Shown: positions 61,434 to 64,000 of the stretch, piece after piece
Numbering within the stretch: the first letter of the stretch is position 1
How the letters are laid out: each line of letters opens with the position of its first letter
Assembly: GCF_030412785.1 (NCBI RefSeq)
Contig: NZ_CP125296.1
Span: forward strand, 2,170,001 to 2,234,000
DNA length: 64,000 nt
Source: Paraburkholderia sabiae
Lineage (GTDB): Bacteria > Pseudomonadota > Gammaproteobacteria > Burkholderiales > Burkholderiaceae
Reading direction: 5' to 3'
Made by a program: the position numbers and the translations under genes
Notes under the pieces: generated by a model
The model's database searches: none
What the model saw: the letters and a program-made list of their open reading frames with translations, nothing else
Told to the model about the DNA's origin: nothing

Positions 61434-62985
61434 GACGCGCACCGCCCAGCCACGCGTCGAACGCGGCGTTGTCCGTTGCGACGAGCGTGTCGAGATCGAC
61501 CTGCTCTTCACCGGGAATGCGCACGCGCGTGAACACATGCGCCGGATACACGACGGGCCGCGTCGCGTCGAGTCCCATCTTCGCGCTGACGCCCTGCAGA
61601 TGCGGCGGCGCATCGTCGGGCTGGCCAATGGTCGTCGACGGATCGAGCGGCGAGCCTTGCGCGCCTTCGATCACGACGAGATCGCGATCTGCCTGAAAGC
61701 GCGTTGCAATCGCCCATTCGATTTCGGCGGGATCGTGCACGTCCACATCCCTATCGACGACGACCACCTGCTTGATGTCGTAGTGCGCGCCGAACGCGCA
61801 GAGAATCACGTTCTTCGCTTCGCCTTCGCGCTTCTTGTCGAACTGGATCCACAGGTGATAGCGGCACACGCCGCCGACGGACAGATGCACGTCCTTCACG
61901 CCCGGATGACTGCGTTGCAGATGCGCGAGCAAGGTCGCCTCACGCGGAATCGCGCCAAGCAGCAGATGCTCCATTTCGGCGGGCACGATCGTATGAAAGA
62001 TGGGATCGCGCCGATGCGTAACGGCCGTCACTTCGATCACCTCGCGCGCTTCCCGCGCGCTGTAGTACTTCGGGAATTCGCCGAACGGGCCTTCGGGTTC
62101 GCGCACGTTCGGCAGAATGCGCCCTTCGATCACGATCTCCGCGAACGCGGGCACATGCACGCCGTTCGTCACGCACTGCGCGACGGGCAAGGGCGCGCCC
62201 TGCAATGCGCCCGCGATTTCGAGTTCGTCGTTGTCGATCGGCGTGATGGCCTGCGACGCGAGCATCGTCAGCGGATCGACGCCGATGGCAATGGCGACGT
62301 CGAGCGCATCGCCCGCGTCTTCGGCGGCTTTCTGGAATGCGTGCAGATGGCGCGGCAGCAGCAGGATCGCCATGCGGTCGCGGCCATGCACCTGAATGCG
62401 GTTGATCGATACGTTCTGCACGCCGGTGCGCGGATTGCGCGCGATCACGAGGCCCGCCGTGATGTACGGGCCGTTGTCGTGCTCGCTATGCGTCGGGATG
62501 GGCAGCAGCGCGTGCAGATCGATCTCTTGCGTGTGCACGATCTGCTGGCAGACGGCTGAACCTGCTGCAACGAGTCGGGACGCGACGGGCGCGTCGGCGG
62601 CGTCGCGAAAGCGCGCGAGCAAATCGCATTCCGCGACGCCCATCGCCTCCGCGATCCACGCGCGCTTCGACATGAAGCCGCTCACAACAGGCATCGCGTG
62701 CTGGCCGGCTCGTGTGAAGAATGCCGCCTGCGTGCCGTCGAGCCGCTTTGCGACAGCGGCAAGTTCGTGTTCGAGTGCAACGGGCTTGTCGATCGTCGCG
62801 AGACGGCCGGTGCGGGCGAGATGCGCGAGCCAGCCGCGCAGCGTCAGCGCGCCCGAGGGCTCGGCCCATTTGCGGACTGCGTGGAAAACGGGATCGGTAG
62901 CGGAACCTGAGGAAGCCGGGGAATCCGGGGAATCCGAAAAGGCGTCGCGCGTTGCGGCGTCGCGAGTATTCATCTGCGTCTCCAT
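61426..62985 (-). CDS. hmfF: UbiD-family decarboxylase, probable furandicarboxylate decarboxylase
   Basis: A 519-residue prenylated-FMN decarboxylase. NVSINRIQVHGRDRM carries the conserved Arg near residue 196; REPEGPFGEFP (about residues 298-308) has the two conserved glutamates of the E-R-E triad. GPYITAGLVIARNPRTG and the C-terminal VVVDRDVDVHDPAEIEWAIATR are also typical. HmfF of Cupriavidus basilensis and Pelotomaculum removes CO2 from 2,5-furandicarboxylate to give 2-furoate. It is the first gene of the long operon; starts at 62985 (ATG) or 62973 (ATG with GGAGA just before) are both plausible. Confidence 0.9.
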   Translation of the reverse strand: METQMNTRDAATRDAFSDSPDSPASSGSATDPVFHAVRKWAEPSGALTLRGWLAHLARTGRLATIDKPVALEHELAAVAKRLDGTQAAFFTRAGQHAMPVVSGFMSKRAWIAEAMGVAECDLLARFRDAADAPVASRLVAAGSAVCQQIVHTQEIDLHALLPIPTHSEHDNGPYITAGLVIARNPRTGVQNVSINRIQVHGRDRMAILLLPRHLHAFQKAAEDAGDALDVAIAIGVDPLTMLASQAITPIDNDELEIAGALQGAPLPVAQCVTNGVHVPAFAEIVIEGRILPNVREPEGPFGEFPKYYSAREAREVIEVTAVTHRRDPIFHTIVPAEMEHLLLGAIPREATLLAHLQRSHPGVKDVHLSVGGVCRYHLWIQFDKKREGEAKNVILCAFGAHYDIKQVVVVDRDVDVHDPAEIEWAIATRFQADRDLVVIEGAQGSPLDPSTTIGQPDDAPPHLQGVSAKMGLDATRPVVYPAHVFTRVRIPGEEQVDLDTLVATDNAAFDAWLGGARHD

Positions 62986-63077
62986 CTATGCCGTCTCTTC
63001 GAGGTCCGCTTATGCGGATCGAGAGGATATGCAGCCAAGCGTAGCCAGATCGCGGTATAAGTTCTAATACTGATTTT

Positions 63078-63092
63078 TGATGCTTTGGATCA
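63078..63092. promoter_or_regulatory. Palindrome in the hmf divergent promoter
   Basis: TGAT (63078-63081) and ATCA (63089-63092) flank GCTTTGG in the 297-bp gap between the divergent starts of hmfF and the second LysR gene. The surrounding stretch is AT-rich (ATTTTTGATG) and should contain the hmf promoter. GATATC occurs at two more positions in the same gap. LysR proteins bind such dyads; binding here is inferred. Confidence 0.4.
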
Positions 63093-63281
63093 TCGTTGCT
63101 GATATCCGTGTTAGCCCCGATGACGTTTGCCTTACAGGGCGATATCACTACACACGCTGGCTCCGCCCTCTGCGCAATGACGGCCGGGCAAGCCTTTCGG
63201 CCCGGCTTTCCGGCGTGACGTGATGAAACGGACGCATGCCATTAGCCGCCGTGATAACCCGCTTTCCCGAATCGCCGCATC

Positions 63282-64000
63282 ATGGACCTCAAGCAAATCC
63301 AGTATTTCATCGCGTTGTTCGAAGACGGATCGGTGACGCGCGCAGCGAAGCGGCTCAACATCGTGCAGCCCGCGCTCAGCATGCAGATCGCCAAGCTGGA
63401 AGAGGAACTGCATCAGCAACTGTTCGAACGCGGCGCGCACGGCATGGCGCCGACAGCTGCGGGCCGTCTGATGTACCGGTTGTTTCTGCCCATCATGCGC
63501 GACCTCGCGCACGCGCGGCAGCAGCTCGTGCAGCGCGACGAAGTGATCACCGGGCACGTGACCATCGGACTGATCGCATCGGTGACGGAGAGCGTGCTCG
63601 CGGATTCGCTGTCGCGCTTCCATGCGCGCTATCCGCATGTCGAAGTGACGGTGGCCGACGGCTACAGCGCGACGTTCATCGACTGGGTGGCGGGCGGGCA
63701 GCTCGATGCCGCGCTGATCAACAAGCCGCGTGCGCGTCTGTCGCTCGATTCGCAGCCTTTGCACGACGAAGAGATGGTGCTTGCCACGAGCGCGACGCAC
63801 GGACCCGACCTGCCTCATTCGATCGAGCTTGCGCAGTTGCCCGAACTCGAACTGGTGTTGCCCACCAAGCGCCACGGATTGCGCGGCGTACTCGATACGG
63901 CGGCACAGCATGAAGATGTGATGCTCGCGCCTCGCTTCGAGATCGACGTGCTGTCGACGATCGTCGCGCTCGTGGAGAAGACGCGCTTTGCGACGATCCT
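63282..64000 (+). CDS. hmfR: LysR-family regulator, hmf-type (second copy, cut by window end)
   Basis: A partial LysR gene: 239 codons are present and the frame runs off the window. MDLKQIQYFIALFEDGSVTR and AAKRLNIVQPALSMQIAKLE match the LysR protein at 49801 almost residue for residue; LFERGAHGMAPTAAGRLMYR, VTIGLIASVTESVLADSLS and ELVLPTKRHGLRGVL follow. It is divergent from hmfF, 297 bp away, and is the likely furan-responsive activator of the operon. The C-terminal effector-domain end is missing here. Confidence 0.88.
   Translation, partial: MDLKQIQYFIALFEDGSVTRAAKRLNIVQPALSMQIAKLEEELHQQLFERGAHGMAPTAAGRLMYRLFLPIMRDLAHARQQLVQRDEVITGHVTIGLIASVTESVLADSLSRFHARYPHVEVTVADGYSATFIDWVAGGQLDAALINKPRARLSLDSQPLHDEEMVLATSATHGPDLPHSIELAQLPELELVLPTKRHGLRGVLDTAAQHEDVMLAPRFEIDVLSTIVALVEKTRFATI

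Noticed and set aside
1..64000. CRISPR arrays, tRNA genes, insertion sequences and prophage
   Set aside because: No spaced repeats, tRNA-like cloverleaf regions, transposase or phage structural genes were recognised; vgrG is from T6SS rather than phage.

Overview
The window is high-GC, densely packed chromosomal or megaplasmid DNA from a Burkholderiaceae-type betaproteobacterium (Paraburkholderia, Caballeronia or Cupriavidus relatives fit best). The reasons are the base composition, the many LysR regulators, the type VI secretion cassette, the EmrB-NodT-EmrA efflux set, and large catabolic operons of the kind found in soil and plant-associated members of this family. I saw no tRNA, rRNA, CRISPR array, insertion sequence or phage gene. 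Strain-level identity cannot be read from the sequence.

Layout. 1-1.7 kb: a glutathione transferase, a secreted cupin and a DUF3788-type protein. 1.9-7.5 kb (minus strand): a type VI secretion island of VgrG, a two-domain peptidoglycan hydrolase effector and a probable periplasmic immunity protein. 7.7-14.9 kb (minus): one operon of a crotonase, an ABC importer with both permease domains fused, a CoA ligase and an IclR regulator, for an unidentified acid. 15-23.1 kb: single genes, including a TupA-like ATP-grasp enzyme, an NmrA/LysR divergent pair, an aminotransferase, a cNMP-binding flavoprotein, a gene-poor patch and a solute-binding protein without a signal peptide. 23.1-29.6 kb: a probable itaconate degradation operon (CoA-transferase, hydratase, lyase, acyl-CoA dehydrogenase) with an added enolase-superfamily enzyme and a divergent LysR regulator. 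29.7-32.2 kb: a hypothetical gene, an orphan flagellar hook gene flgE and an EF-hand protein. 32.2-36.5 kb: LysR, two response regulators, an SDR-like protein and an LRAT-like protein. 36.6-41.0 kb: an EmrB-NodT-EmrA efflux cassette. 41.2-46.7 kb: a giant sensor histidine kinase with a degenerate protein-kinase domain. 46.7-49.7 kb: a small exported-type protein with a suspected 5' frameshift, a GntR regulator and a Tat-signal MmgE/PrpD protein.

49.8-64 kb is the most coherent system: a complete hmf-type furan degradation cluster. One long minus-strand operon carries a UbiD decarboxylase (hmfF), a UbiX prenyltransferase (hmfG), a three-subunit molybdenum hydroxylase (hmfA, hmfB, hmfC), an acyl-CoA ligase (hmfD), a crotonase-family hydrolase (hmfE), a GMC alcohol/aldehyde oxidase (hmfH) and an MFS transporter (hmfT). 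It is bracketed by two closely related LysR regulators. The expected route is hydroxymethylfurfural to 2,5-furandicarboxylate to 2-furoate to 2-furoyl-CoA to 5-hydroxy-2-furoyl-CoA to 2-oxoglutarate. The molybdenum subunit is fused to a C-terminal CoxG/SRPBCC domain.

The less well explained parts are the orphan flgE/EF-hand locus, the Tat-exported MmgE/PrpD protein, the fused-permease CoA-ligase operon, the unusual residues in several enzymes, and the VgrG effector pair.
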